This document shows, piece after piece, positions 8,141-14,577 of a stretch of DNA of 27,647 bases. The stretch covers positions 1 through 27,647 of the forward strand of contig JAODBP010000347.1 in NCBI GenBank assembly GCA_025464025.1, given 5' to 3'. The number at the start of each line of letters is the position of its first letter. Position 1 is the stretch's first letter. The notes beneath the pieces are model-generated. The model made no database searches. It was not told where the DNA came from and worked only from the letters and a program-made list of their open reading frames with translations. This DNA is from Actinomycetes bacterium. Lineage in GTDB: Bacteria > Actinomycetota > Acidimicrobiia > Acidimicrobiales > CADCSY01. Position numbers and translations under genes: made by a program.

Positions 8141-8980
8141 ATGGAGCTCGAGGCGCTGTCCCCGGCCATTGGCGCGATCGTCCACGGCGTCGACCTGCGG
8201 GAGCCGCTGTCGGGCGCTGACCGCGACGGCATCCACGACGCGCTGATGGCGCACCTCGTGGTGTTCTTCCGCGACCAGCCCCTCACCCAGGAGCAGCAGC
8301 TCGCCTTCGCCGCCAACTTCGGCGAGCCCGTCCCCGGCTCGGCCGCCGCGCCGGAGGACGATCCCGACCGCTGGTTCGTCGTCCTCGAGGACGGGCCCGA
8401 CGCCGAGCCCAAGTCCGACCGCTGGCACACCGACGTGCCGTTCTCGCCCACGCCACCCGACATCGCGGTGCTCACGATGCTGGCCCCGGCCCCGGTCGGC
8501 GGCGACACCATGTGGCTCAGCCTGAACGCGGTGTGGGACGGGCTCTCCCCGGTCATGCAGGACCTGCTGGCGCCGCTCGAGCTCGAGTTCGACATGGGGC
8601 CGAGCAAGCTGGCCGCCCGGGAGCTCTACGGCGAGGAGTTCTACCGCCAGCTCCTGGCCAACGAGCCCGTCGCCCGCCACCCGCTGGTGCGCATCCACCC
8701 CGTCACCGGGCGGCCGGCCGTCTACCTCGGCGGTGCGTTCATGCGGGGCATCGCCGGCATGCACGTCGAGGAGAGCGACGCCCTGCTCGGCTTCCTCCAA
8801 TCCCGCCTGCACGACCCGAACCTCCAGGTCCGGTGGCGGTGGCGGCAGCACGACGTCGCCATGTGGGACGAGCGCTGCACCAACCACCGCGGCCTGTCCG
8901 ACCACTACCCGGCCCACCGCCTGGTGCGGCGGTGCGTCGTGGGCGAAGGCGTCCCGATGGGACCGATGCCCCGGACCTGA
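8141..8980 (+). CDS. TauD/TfdA-family Fe(II)/2-oxoglutarate-dependent dioxygenase
   Basis: This 279-residue protein has the length and pattern of the TauD/TfdA family. The N-terminal part (LSPAIGAIVHGVDLREPLS) is typical. The iron ligands are visible as H96-x-D98 in RWHTDVPF and H249 in TNHRG, followed by the Arg-rich stretch (HRLVRR) that binds 2-oxoglutarate. The family uses Fe(II) and 2-oxoglutarate with O2 to hydroxylate small acids such as taurine, alkyl sulfates or phenoxyacetates; the substrate here is unknown. The gene is 18 bases after the end of the NPCBM tail. The AT-rich GATCTAATG just upstream may be a promoter -10. The stop lies only two bases from the 3' end of selC on the other strand. 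Confidence 0.9.
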   Translation: MELEALSPAIGAIVHGVDLREPLSGADRDGIHDALMAHLVVFFRDQPLTQEQQLAFAANFGEPVPGSAAAPEDDPDRWFVVLEDGPDAEPKSDRWHTDVPFSPTPPDIAVLTMLAPAPVGGDTMWLSLNAVWDGLSPVMQDLLAPLELEFDMGPSKLAARELYGEEFYRQLLANEPVARHPLVRIHPVTGRPAVYLGGAFMRGIAGMHVEESDALLGFLQSRLHDPNLQVRWRWRQHDVAMWDERCTNHRGLSDHYPAHRLVRRCVVGEGVPMGPMPRT

Positions 8981-8982
8981 TC

Positions 8983-9077
8983 TGGCGGAGGTGGACGGGA
9001 ATCGAACCCGCCGGACGGGCGTGCCCGTCCCAACCGCTTTGAAGGCGGCGGAGCCCACCAGGTGCTCGGACACCTCC
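8983..9077 (-). tRNA. selC: tRNA-Sec (anticodon TCA)
   Basis: The minus strand gives a 95-nucleotide tRNA including an encoded CCA (8985-8983), the same length as E. coli tRNA-Sec. The acceptor 5' strand is GGAGGTG(T) and the 3' strand is CCACCTCC followed by discriminator G. The seven-base anticodon loop is CTTCAAA with anticodon TCA at 9042-9040. The extra-long variable arm is a perfect 8-bp stem (GGACGGGC/GCCCGTCC, 9030-9013) with a two-base loop, diagnostic for tRNA-Sec. The T-arm carries GTTCGATTC. The eighth acceptor pair is a U-C mismatch; a six-pair T-stem would keep the characteristic 13-bp acceptor/T stack as 7+6. It reads away from selB, and its 3' end is two bases from the dioxygenase stop. 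Confidence 0.97.
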
Positions 9078-9082
9078 GCCCG

Positions 9083-9089
9083 TACGGTA
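9083..9089. promoter_or_regulatory. Shared divergent -10 core for selC and selB (TACGGTA)
   Basis: On the plus strand TACGGT (9083-9088) is followed by six bases and then the GTG start of selB at 9095. On the minus strand TACCGT (9089-9084) is followed by six bases and then the first base of mature tRNA-Sec at 9077. Both fit the actinobacterial TAnnnT -10 element at normal distance from a transcription start. No convincing -35 was seen on either side. The promoter assignment is inference. Confidence 0.55.
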
Positions 9090-9094
9090 ACGCC

Positions 9095-10735
9095 GTGCTC
9101 GTGATGGCGACCGCCGGCCACGTCGACCACGGCAAGTCGACGCTCGTGCGGGTCCTCACCGGCACCGACCCCGACCGGTTCGCCGAGGAGAAGGCGCGCG
9201 GGCTCACCATCGACCTCGGGTTCGCCGAGCTTCCCGGCGGTCGCCTCGCCTTCGTCGACGTGCCCGGGCACGTGCGGTTCGTCTCGAACATGCTCGCCGG
9301 GGTCGGCGCGGTGTCAGCGGCGATGTTCGTGGTCGATGCCCGGGAGGGGTGGAAGCCGCAGTCCGAGGAGCACCTGCGGATCCTCGACCTCGTCGGCGTG
9401 ACCGGCGGGGTCGTCGTGCTGACCAAGGTCGATGGCATCGACGTCGACCCGGTGCGGGCCGCGGTGGTCGAGCGGCTGGCCGGGAGCTGCCTCGCCGCCG
9501 CCCCGATCGTGGCGACCGACGCGCTGGCCGGCATCGGCATGGACGAGCTGCGGGCCGAGCTCGAGCGGCTGGCCGAGGTCGACCAACCGGTGCCCGACGG
9601 CCGGGCCCGGCTCTGGGTCGACCGGGCCTTCACCATCGCCGGGGCCGGAACCGTCGTCACCGGGACGCTCACGGGTGGGCGGCTGCAGCGGGGCGACGAG
9701 GTCGAGGTCGGACCCCACCGGGGCCGGGTCCGGCGACTCCAGTCGTTCGGCCAGGACCACGAGGAGGTGGCGCCCGGCGCCCGGGTCGCGGTGAACGTGG
9801 TCGGGGTGGATCACGAGGAGGTGGCGCGCGGCATGGCCCTCGTCCACCCCGACCGGTGGCACCGCACGACCACCGTCGATGCGTCGATCACGGTGCTGCC
9901 CACGGGGAGCCGGGTCAGCCGGCGCGGCGCCCTGGCCCTCCACGTCGGATCCGGCGAGCACGCCGTCCGGCTCCGGGTCGTCGAGCCGATCGAGCCCGGT
10001 CAGGAGGGCTGGGCCCGCATCGACCTGCCCGTCGCCTTGCCACTCGCACCGGGCGACCGGTTCGTGCTGCGCGACCTCAGCCGGGGGACGACGATCGGTG
10101 GAGGTGAGGTGCTCGACGTCGACCCCGTGCTGCCACTCACGAAGGCTCGCCCCGATCGATCGGTGGACCGGGTCGTCGCCGAGCGGGGCTGGGTCGACCC
10201 GGACGAGCTCGAGCGCCTGACCGGTGCGCGACGACCTCCGACCGTCGCTCGTTGGGTCGTCGACGCCGAGCGGCTGGCGGCCGACCGGGCGGCGCTGCTC
10301 GCCCGGGTCGAGGCGTCTGGCGACCTCGGCCTCGACCTCGCCGGGCTGGACGAGCACGATCGGGTGCTCGCGACCGAGCTGGTCGTGGCCGACGGGCGGG
10401 TGCGGACCACGGCCGACCGGCTGGCCGAGCACCCGCTGCTCGCCGCGCTCGACTCGTTCGCCCCGCCCGCACCAGACGTCGACCCGGCCGAGCTCCGCCA
10501 GCTCGTGCAGCGCGGCCTCGTCGTCCAGCAGGACGGCATCGACTTCGCCGCCACCGCCGTCGACCGGGCCGCCGGGATCGTGCGGGACCTCCTGGCCGCC
10601 TCCCCCGACGGCATCACCGTCACCCAGGTGCGCGAGGCGCTGGGCACCACCCGCAAGTACGCGCTGCCGCTGCTGGCCGTCCTCGACGCCCGGGGCCTCA
10701 CCGTCCGGCGGGGCGAGGTGCGGGTGGCGCGATGA
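9095..10735 (+). CDS. selB: Selenocysteine-specific translation elongation factor SelB
   Basis: The GTPase domain opens with ATAGHVDHGKST (G1, about residues 5-16), then GLTIDLGFAEL, DVPGHVRFVSNML (G3) and TKVDGID (G4), in the SelB style. Translation-factor beta-barrel domains follow (GTLTGGRLQRGDEV and so on). The C-terminal winged-helix region ends with VTQVREALGTTRKYALPLL, the type that binds the SECIS hairpin. SelB carries selenocysteinyl-tRNA to in-frame UGA codons. The 546-residue length is somewhat short for the family, mainly in the linker between the barrels and winged helices. GTG 9095 is chosen because it begins MLVMATAGH like known SelB proteins and lies seven bases after a -10-like TACGGT; an upstream in-frame ATG falls inside selC. 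ATG 9104 is the alternative start. The neighbouring selC supports the assignment strongly. Confidence 0.95.
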   Translation: MLVMATAGHVDHGKSTLVRVLTGTDPDRFAEEKARGLTIDLGFAELPGGRLAFVDVPGHVRFVSNMLAGVGAVSAAMFVVDAREGWKPQSEEHLRILDLVGVTGGVVVLTKVDGIDVDPVRAAVVERLAGSCLAAAPIVATDALAGIGMDELRAELERLAEVDQPVPDGRARLWVDRAFTIAGAGTVVTGTLTGGRLQRGDEVEVGPHRGRVRRLQSFGQDHEEVAPGARVAVNVVGVDHEEVARGMALVHPDRWHRTTTVDASITVLPTGSRVSRRGALALHVGSGEHAVRLRVVEPIEPGQEGWARIDLPVALPLAPGDRFVLRDLSRGTTIGGGEVLDVDPVLPLTKARPDRSVDRVVAERGWVDPDELERLTGARRPPTVARWVVDAERLAADRAALLARVEASGDLGLDLAGLDEHDRVLATELVVADGRVRTTADRLAEHPLLAALDSFAPPAPDVDPAELRQLVQRGLVVQQDGIDFAATAVDRAAGIVRDLLAASPDGITVTQVREALGTTRKYALPLLAVLDARGLTVRRGEVRVAR

Positions 10736-10764
10736 GTCCGACGGCTCGGAGAGGTCCACCCTGC

Positions 10765-11265
10765 ATGGAACCCGTCACCGAGCAGGACCTCCGCTTCGGC
10801 CAGCAGGACGCGCCGCCCACGCCGTGGGCCGACGCCCTCGCCACCATCGAGGCCGCCGAGCTGTTCTGGATCTCGACCGTCCGGTCCGACGGCCGGCCCC
10901 ACGTCACCCCGCTGCCCGCGGTGTGGGACGGCGGCGCCCTCCACTTCTCCACCGGCGCCCAGGAGCAGAAGGGCGTGAACCTGGCCGGCAACCCGAACGT
11001 GGTGCTGACGACTGGCACCAACCGCTGGATGGAGGGGCTCGACGTCACCGTCGAGGGCCAAGCCGTCCCCATCACCGACGAGGAGCGGCTCCACGCCCTC
11101 GCCGACCGGTGGCGCGGGAAGTACCAGGGCGACTGGGACTTCGAGGTCCGCGACGGCGCCTTCCACCACGACGGCGGCCGAGCCGAGGTGTTCGAGGTCC
11201 GACCGGCCAAGGTCCTCGCCTTCGCCAAGAACCCCTTCGCCCAGACCCGCTACCGCTTCACCTGA
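10765..11265 (+). CDS. Pyridoxamine 5'-phosphate oxidase-fold (PPOX/FDOR-type) flavin or F420 protein
   Basis: The 166-residue product shows the split-barrel pattern: ELFWISTVRSDGRPHVTPLPAVW at the start, FSTGAQEQKGVNLAGNPNVVLT in the middle and the common ending KNPFAQTRYRF. Family members bind FMN or, often in actinobacteria, F420 and reduce varied substrates; the precise reaction is unknown. ATG 10765 is chosen because GGAGAGG (10748-10754) lies ten bases upstream. An in-frame ATG at 10732 overlaps the selB stop as ATGA and would add eleven residues. Either way the gene probably follows selB on the same transcript. No link to selenium metabolism is evident. Confidence 0.85.
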   Translation: MEPVTEQDLRFGQQDAPPTPWADALATIEAAELFWISTVRSDGRPHVTPLPAVWDGGALHFSTGAQEQKGVNLAGNPNVVLTTGTNRWMEGLDVTVEGQAVPITDEERLHALADRWRGKYQGDWDFEVRDGAFHHDGGRAEVFEVRPAKVLAFAKNPFAQTRYRFT

Positions 11266-11282
11266 ACCCGCGACGAGTTCGA

Positions 11283-11579
11283 TCAGCGGGCGTAGCGGAG
11301 GACGTCGGCGACGTAGGCGGCCAGGTCCTCACCCGCCTTGGCCTTGGCCAGGGGCGAGGTCTCGGCGACGTGGCCGACGCCCGACAACGTGCCGTCGACC
11401 TGCCACGTGCCGCCGAGCTCGCGGCGCAGGACCTCGCCCACGTAGCACCCGGCGCCGACCACGGCGGCGTCGTCGGCCAGCGGCGGCAGGCCCGACACGG
11501 ACGCCACCGAGAAGTCGAGGCCGTGGTGCGAGGCGAACCGATCCGCCTCCACCGGGAAGCCAGCCGGGTCGAGGCTCAC
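11283..11579 (-). CDS. Small uncharacterised protein
   Basis: This 98-residue product is not assigned to a named family. Its most distinctive stretch is GAGCYVGEVLRRELGGTW, a pattern of the type GxYxGEvxxxxxGGxW that occurs in small uncharacterised bacterial proteins. There are no signal peptide, membrane segment or metal-binding clusters. The GTG start overlaps the stop of the upstream methyltransferase gene as GTGA (11579-11576), so it is probably translated by coupling with it. The gene converges with the PPOX gene, with a 17-base gap between the two stops. Confidence 0.7.
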   Translation of the reverse strand: MSLDPAGFPVEADRFASHHGLDFSVASVSGLPPLADDAAVVGAGCYVGEVLRRELGGTWQVDGTLSGVGHVAETSPLAKAKAGEDLAAYVADVLRYAR

Positions 11580-12199
11580 GACCTGCGGAGGACCCGGAGC
11601 GATCCGGTGGCGGACACCTCGGTGAAGCCCTCGTCGAGGGCCCGCAGGTAGATCTCGTACGGCGGGCGGCCACCGTCGGCCGGGTCCGGGAAGACGTCGT
11701 GGATGGCGAGGTAGCCGCCCTGGGCCACCCGGTGCGACCAGGCGTCGTAGTCGGCGTTGGCCGGCTCCGACCCGTGGCCGCCGTCGATGAACACGAGGGC
11801 GGCGGGCGTCGAGAAGAAGGCGGCGAACGTGGGCGAGTCAGCCACCACGGCGATCACGCAGTCGTCGAGGCCGGCGTCGTGGATCGTGTGCCGGAACGTC
11901 GGCAGCGTGTCGAGCAGCCCGGTGGTCGGATCGATGAGCGACGTGTCGTGGTGCTCCCACCCGGCCTGGTTCTCCTCCGACCCGCGGTGGTGGTCGACGG
12001 CGAACAGCACCGTCTCGTGCTGGCGGGCGGCGGCGCCGAGGTAGATCGACGACTTGCCGCACCAGCTCCCGATCTCCACCAGCGGGGCGCCGGGCACGTC
12101 GGCCCCGGCCTGGAACCCGGCCTCGTAGAGGGCCAGCCCCTCGTCGGGGGGCATGAAGCCCTTCGCCGCTTCGGCCAGCTCGCGCAGAGAGGGATGCAC
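11576..12199 (-). CDS. Class I SAM-dependent methyltransferase (Methyltransf_24-like)
   Basis: This 207-residue protein has a Rossmann-type SAM-binding region: VEIGSWCGKSSIYLG (motif I), VLFAVDHHRG with an acidic residue after strand 2, and AALVFIDGGHGSEPANADYDAW, a typical Methyltransf_24/CmcI-type pattern, followed by GGYLAIHDVFPDP. The substrate is unknown; such enzymes often act on sugars or small metabolites. The GTG start at 12199 has no Shine-Dalgarno sequence, but TAACCT lies eight bases upstream, so the mRNA may be leaderless. The gene is divergent from the TPP-riboswitch transporter and coupled by GTGA overlap to the small gene downstream. Confidence 0.85.
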   Translation of the reverse strand: MHPSLRELAEAAKGFMPPDEGLALYEAGFQAGADVPGAPLVEIGSWCGKSSIYLGAAARQHETVLFAVDHHRGSEENQAGWEHHDTSLIDPTTGLLDTLPTFRHTIHDAGLDDCVIAVVADSPTFAAFFSTPAALVFIDGGHGSEPANADYDAWSHRVAQGGYLAIHDVFPDPADGGRPPYEIYLRALDEGFTEVSATGSLRVLRRS

Positions 12200-12205
12200 G
12201 GGCGG

Positions 12206-12213
12206 TTAGGTTA
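12206..12213. promoter_or_regulatory. Overlapping divergent -10 elements (TTAGGTTA)
   Basis: Plus-strand TAGGTT (12207-12212) is followed by six bases and then the first base of the TPP aptamer at 12219. Minus-strand TAACCT (12213-12208) is followed by eight bases and then the GTG of the methyltransferase at 12199. The two hexamers overlap by five base pairs, so the two promoters would compete. This AT-rich core stands out in very GC-rich sequence. Assignment as promoters is inference. Confidence 0.55.
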
Positions 12214-12218
12214 CGGCC

Positions 12219-12312
12219 GTCAACCGGGGAGTCGGCTCGAGCCGGCTGAGAGGGGCGTGTTGCGCCCGACCCGCCGAACCTGCACCGGGTAATGCCGGCG
12301 AAGGGAGTCGAC
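12219..12312 (+). promoter_or_regulatory. TPP riboswitch (THI element)
   Basis: All conserved parts are visible: GGGGAG near the 5' side, the P3 hairpin GGCTCGAGCC, CTGAGA (12246-12251), the optional P3a hairpin GGGCG/CGCCC, GACCCG, GAACCTG (12276-12282), and the P4 region CCGGGTAATGCCGG (12285-12298) followed by CGAAGGGAG. An outer P1 stem can form between GTCAAC (12219-12224) and GTCGAC (12307-12312) with one mismatch. The element ends one base before the ATG of the transporter. The GGGAG at 12303-12307, which serves as ribosome-binding site, lies in the 3' side of the aptamer, so TPP binding probably blocks translation directly. Confidence 0.95.
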
Positions 12313-12313
12313 C

Positions 12314-13597
12314 ATGACCGCGATCGAACCTCCGATCACCCTCGACCAACCACCGGCCCGCACGCTCGGGCTGAACGACCAGCTCGCCCTGTGGGGCAAC
12401 CTCGGCGTGTCGCTGCTGCTGCCGGTGACCGCCACGTTCCTGCTGGCACCAGGGATGTCGCTGGGCGCCTGCCTGGTCGCCATCGTGGTCGGCACCGTGC
12501 TCGGCAACCTCCTGCTCGGCCTGGCCGCCGTGCCCGGGGCCGAGACCGGGGCGCCGGCGATGGTGCTGTTCCGCGGCCTCTTCGGCCGCACCGGCTCGTA
12601 CCTGCCGACGATCCTCAACCTGGCCCAGTGCGTGGGCTGGTCGACGTTCGAGATCGTGATCATCGCCGAGTCGGCCGACCGGGTGATCGGCGGCGGGTGG
12701 CGCTGGCCGATCGTCCTCGCCGCCGGCGTGGTGGCCACGCTCATGGCCATCCGCCCCCTCGCCGTCGTCACCGTCCTGCGGCGCTACATCGTGTGGCTGG
12801 TGCTGGCCTCGACGGCGTACTTCTTCGTCCAGGTGCTGCGGGGCGACCTGCCCGGGCTGACCCACGGCGGGTGGAACGGCTTCTGGCCGGCCGCCGACCT
12901 CGTCGCCGCCCTCGCCGTCTCCTGGATGCCGCTGGCCGCCGACTACACCCGCCAGTCGCGCTCGGCCAAGGACGCCTTCTGGGGCGCGTCGATCGGCTAC
13001 GGCGTCTCGTCGGCGGCGTTCTTCGCCCTCGGCGTGCTGGCGTTCGCCGGGCTCGGCGGTGACGACGTGATCGCCTCGCTGCTGGCCATCCCGGCCGGTG
13101 CCATCGCCCTGTTCGTGCTCGCCGTCGACGAGATCGACGAGGCCTTCGCCAACGTGTACTCCACGGCCGTGTCGGCCCAGAACCTGGTGCCGAAGGTCGA
13201 CCGCCGGGTGCTCGCCGTCGGCGTCGGTGCCCTGGCGACCGTGCTCGCCCTGGCCGTGAACATCCACGAGTACGAGAGCTTCCTGCTCCTGCTCGGCTCG
13301 GTGTTCGTGCCGCTCTTCGCCGTCTTCATCGTCGACTACTACGTGCTGCGCCGCCGGCAGTGGGACGTGAGCGACGATGCCCCGGCCCGCTGGGCCATGG
13401 TCGTGCCCTGGCTGGTGGGCTTCGTCAGCTACCAGCTGGTGAACCCGGGCTCGGTGAGCTGGTGGGCGAACTGGTGGCTGGCCCGCCGGGCCGACCTCGT
13501 CACCCCGCCCTCGTGGCTCGGCGCCACCGTGACGTCGTTCGTGGTCGCGGCCGTCCTCACCTTGGTCGTGGGGCGGCTCACCGACGAGCGGTCCTGA
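12314..13597 (+). CDS. cytX: NCS1-family permease, putative hydroxymethylpyrimidine transporter CytX
   Basis: This 427-residue protein has about twelve membrane segments and a cytosine-permease-like start (RTLGLNDQLALWGNLGVSLLLPVTA), then the conserved GxxxGxxLLG helix and the NLAQCVGWSTFEIVIIAESAD region typical of CytX. The NCS1 family imports nucleobases and related compounds by cation symport. Members behind a TPP riboswitch are assigned to uptake of hydroxymethylpyrimidine, the thiamine pyrimidine precursor. The ATG at 12314 is fixed by the riboswitch and its GGGAG ribosome-binding site. No thi biosynthesis genes lie next to it, so it seems to be a single-gene riboswitch unit. Confidence 0.9.
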   Translation: MTAIEPPITLDQPPARTLGLNDQLALWGNLGVSLLLPVTATFLLAPGMSLGACLVAIVVGTVLGNLLLGLAAVPGAETGAPAMVLFRGLFGRTGSYLPTILNLAQCVGWSTFEIVIIAESADRVIGGGWRWPIVLAAGVVATLMAIRPLAVVTVLRRYIVWLVLASTAYFFVQVLRGDLPGLTHGGWNGFWPAADLVAALAVSWMPLAADYTRQSRSAKDAFWGASIGYGVSSAAFFALGVLAFAGLGGDDVIASLLAIPAGAIALFVLAVDEIDEAFANVYSTAVSAQNLVPKVDRRVLAVGVGALATVLALAVNIHEYESFLLLLGSVFVPLFAVFIVDYYVLRRRQWDVSDDAPARWAMVVPWLVGFVSYQLVNPGSVSWWANWWLARRADLVTPPSWLGATVTSFVVAAVLTLVVGRLTDERS

Positions 13598-13652
13598 CCT
13601 CAGGTGCCCCGCGCTGACGCCGATGAGGCGGCCAGCGGCCAAGGAGGGGCGC

Positions 13653-14510
13653 ATGCACACCACGAGGATCATCCCGTTCCGCCGGGCTCGAGGGGACCGC
13701 AACGTCTTCGTGCTGTCGGGTGGTGCCAACCGCGGCGCCTCGCAGGTGGGCATGCTCACCGCGCTCCTCGAGCGGGGCATCCGACCGGACCGGGTGATCG
13801 GCGTCTCGGTCGGTGCGCTCAACGGCGCCGCCGTGGCCATCGACCCGGACGGCGCGCCGGCGGCCCTGCGCGAGATCTGGACCGACCTCCAGGGCCACGA
13901 CATCTTCCCGGGCGGCCTCCTCCAGCGGGGCATCCAGCTCGCCCGCCGCCGCAACCACCTCTTCGACAACCACGGCCTGGCCGCCCTCGCCACCCGCTTC
14001 GTGGGCGACCGCGACTTCGCCCACACCGCGGTGCCGCTCGAGGTCGTGGCCTGCGACCTCGACTCCGGCGACGAGGTCGTGCTCACCCACGGCCCGCTCC
14101 TGCCGGCCCTCCTGGCGTCGGCCGCCCTCCCCGGGGCCTTCCCCCCGGTCGAGCACCAGGGCCGGCGGCTCATCGACGGCGGCGTGGTCAACAACGTGCC
14201 GATCGACCGGGCAGGCCAGGCCCCCCACACCCGCATCTACGTCCTCGACGTGGTGACCGGGCTCGACCAGCAGCCGGTCGGCAGCGCCCTCGGCGTGCTC
14301 CTCCGGGCCTTCTCCATCGCCCGCCACAGCCACATGTCGGCCGAGCAGGCCCGGCTGGCCGGGCGCACCGACGTGGTGCGGCTGCCCCGGCCCATCGACC
14401 ACCGCGGGCCGACCGACTTCAGCGGCGCCGGAGCCCTGATCGACGAGGCCCGGGCCGCCACCCACGCCTTCCTCGATTCGAGCGGCGAGCGCCTGGCCTC
14501 AGGCCACTAG
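13653..14510 (+). CDS. Patatin-like phospholipase/acyl hydrolase
   Basis: The 285-residue protein contains the patatin catalytic set: oxyanion loop SGGANRGASQVG (about residues 22-33), nucleophile elbow GVSVG with Ser52, and the DGG motif with Asp175 completing the Ser-Asp dyad. There is no signal peptide, so it probably acts in the cytoplasm on membrane lipids or acyl esters. ATG 13653 is chosen because AAGGAGG (13641-13647) sits five bases upstream; the in-frame ATG at 13623 lacks such a site. It lies 55 bases after cytX on the same strand and converges with the secreted M23 protein across a large palindrome. Confidence 0.9.
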   Translation: MHTTRIIPFRRARGDRNVFVLSGGANRGASQVGMLTALLERGIRPDRVIGVSVGALNGAAVAIDPDGAPAALREIWTDLQGHDIFPGGLLQRGIQLARRRNHLFDNHGLAALATRFVGDRDFAHTAVPLEVVACDLDSGDEVVLTHGPLLPALLASAALPGAFPPVEHQGRRLIDGGVVNNVPIDRAGQAPHTRIYVLDVVTGLDQQPVGSALGVLLRAFSIARHSHMSAEQARLAGRTDVVRLPRPIDHRGPTDFSGAGALIDEARAATHAFLDSSGERLASGH

Positions 14511-14520
14511 CCAACGAACC

Positions 14521-14560
14521 GGCGACGGATCGTCTACAGATCTGTGGACGATCCGTCGCC
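14521..14560. terminator. 40-base near-perfect palindrome, probable bidirectional terminator
   Basis: GGCGACGGATCGTC (14521-14534) and GACGATCCGTCGCC (14547-14560) form a perfect 14-bp stem. The inner TACAGATCTGTG extends the pairing with one T/G pair (wobble in RNA) and five further pairs. It sits exactly between two convergent genes ending at 14510 and 14578. There is no T-tract, which is common for actinobacterial terminators. Confidence 0.75.
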
Positions 14561-14577
14561 AGTTCGGCAGCAGTTGC

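Noticed and set aside
11266..11291. CCCGC...GCGGG inverted repeat between the PPOX gene and the small minus-strand gene as terminator
   Set aside because: Only five pairs with a loop of about fourteen bases and no further support; expected by chance in this base composition.
12218..12223. TTGACG on the minus strand as a -35 element for the methyltransferase
   Set aside because: It is only four bases from the TAACCT -10 candidate; a normal spacer is 16-19 bases. It is part of the riboswitch P1 sequence.
13623..13652. Earlier ATG (13623) as start of the patatin gene
   Set aside because: AAGGAGG five bases before ATG 13653 is a much better initiation signal, and the extra residues show no family similarity.
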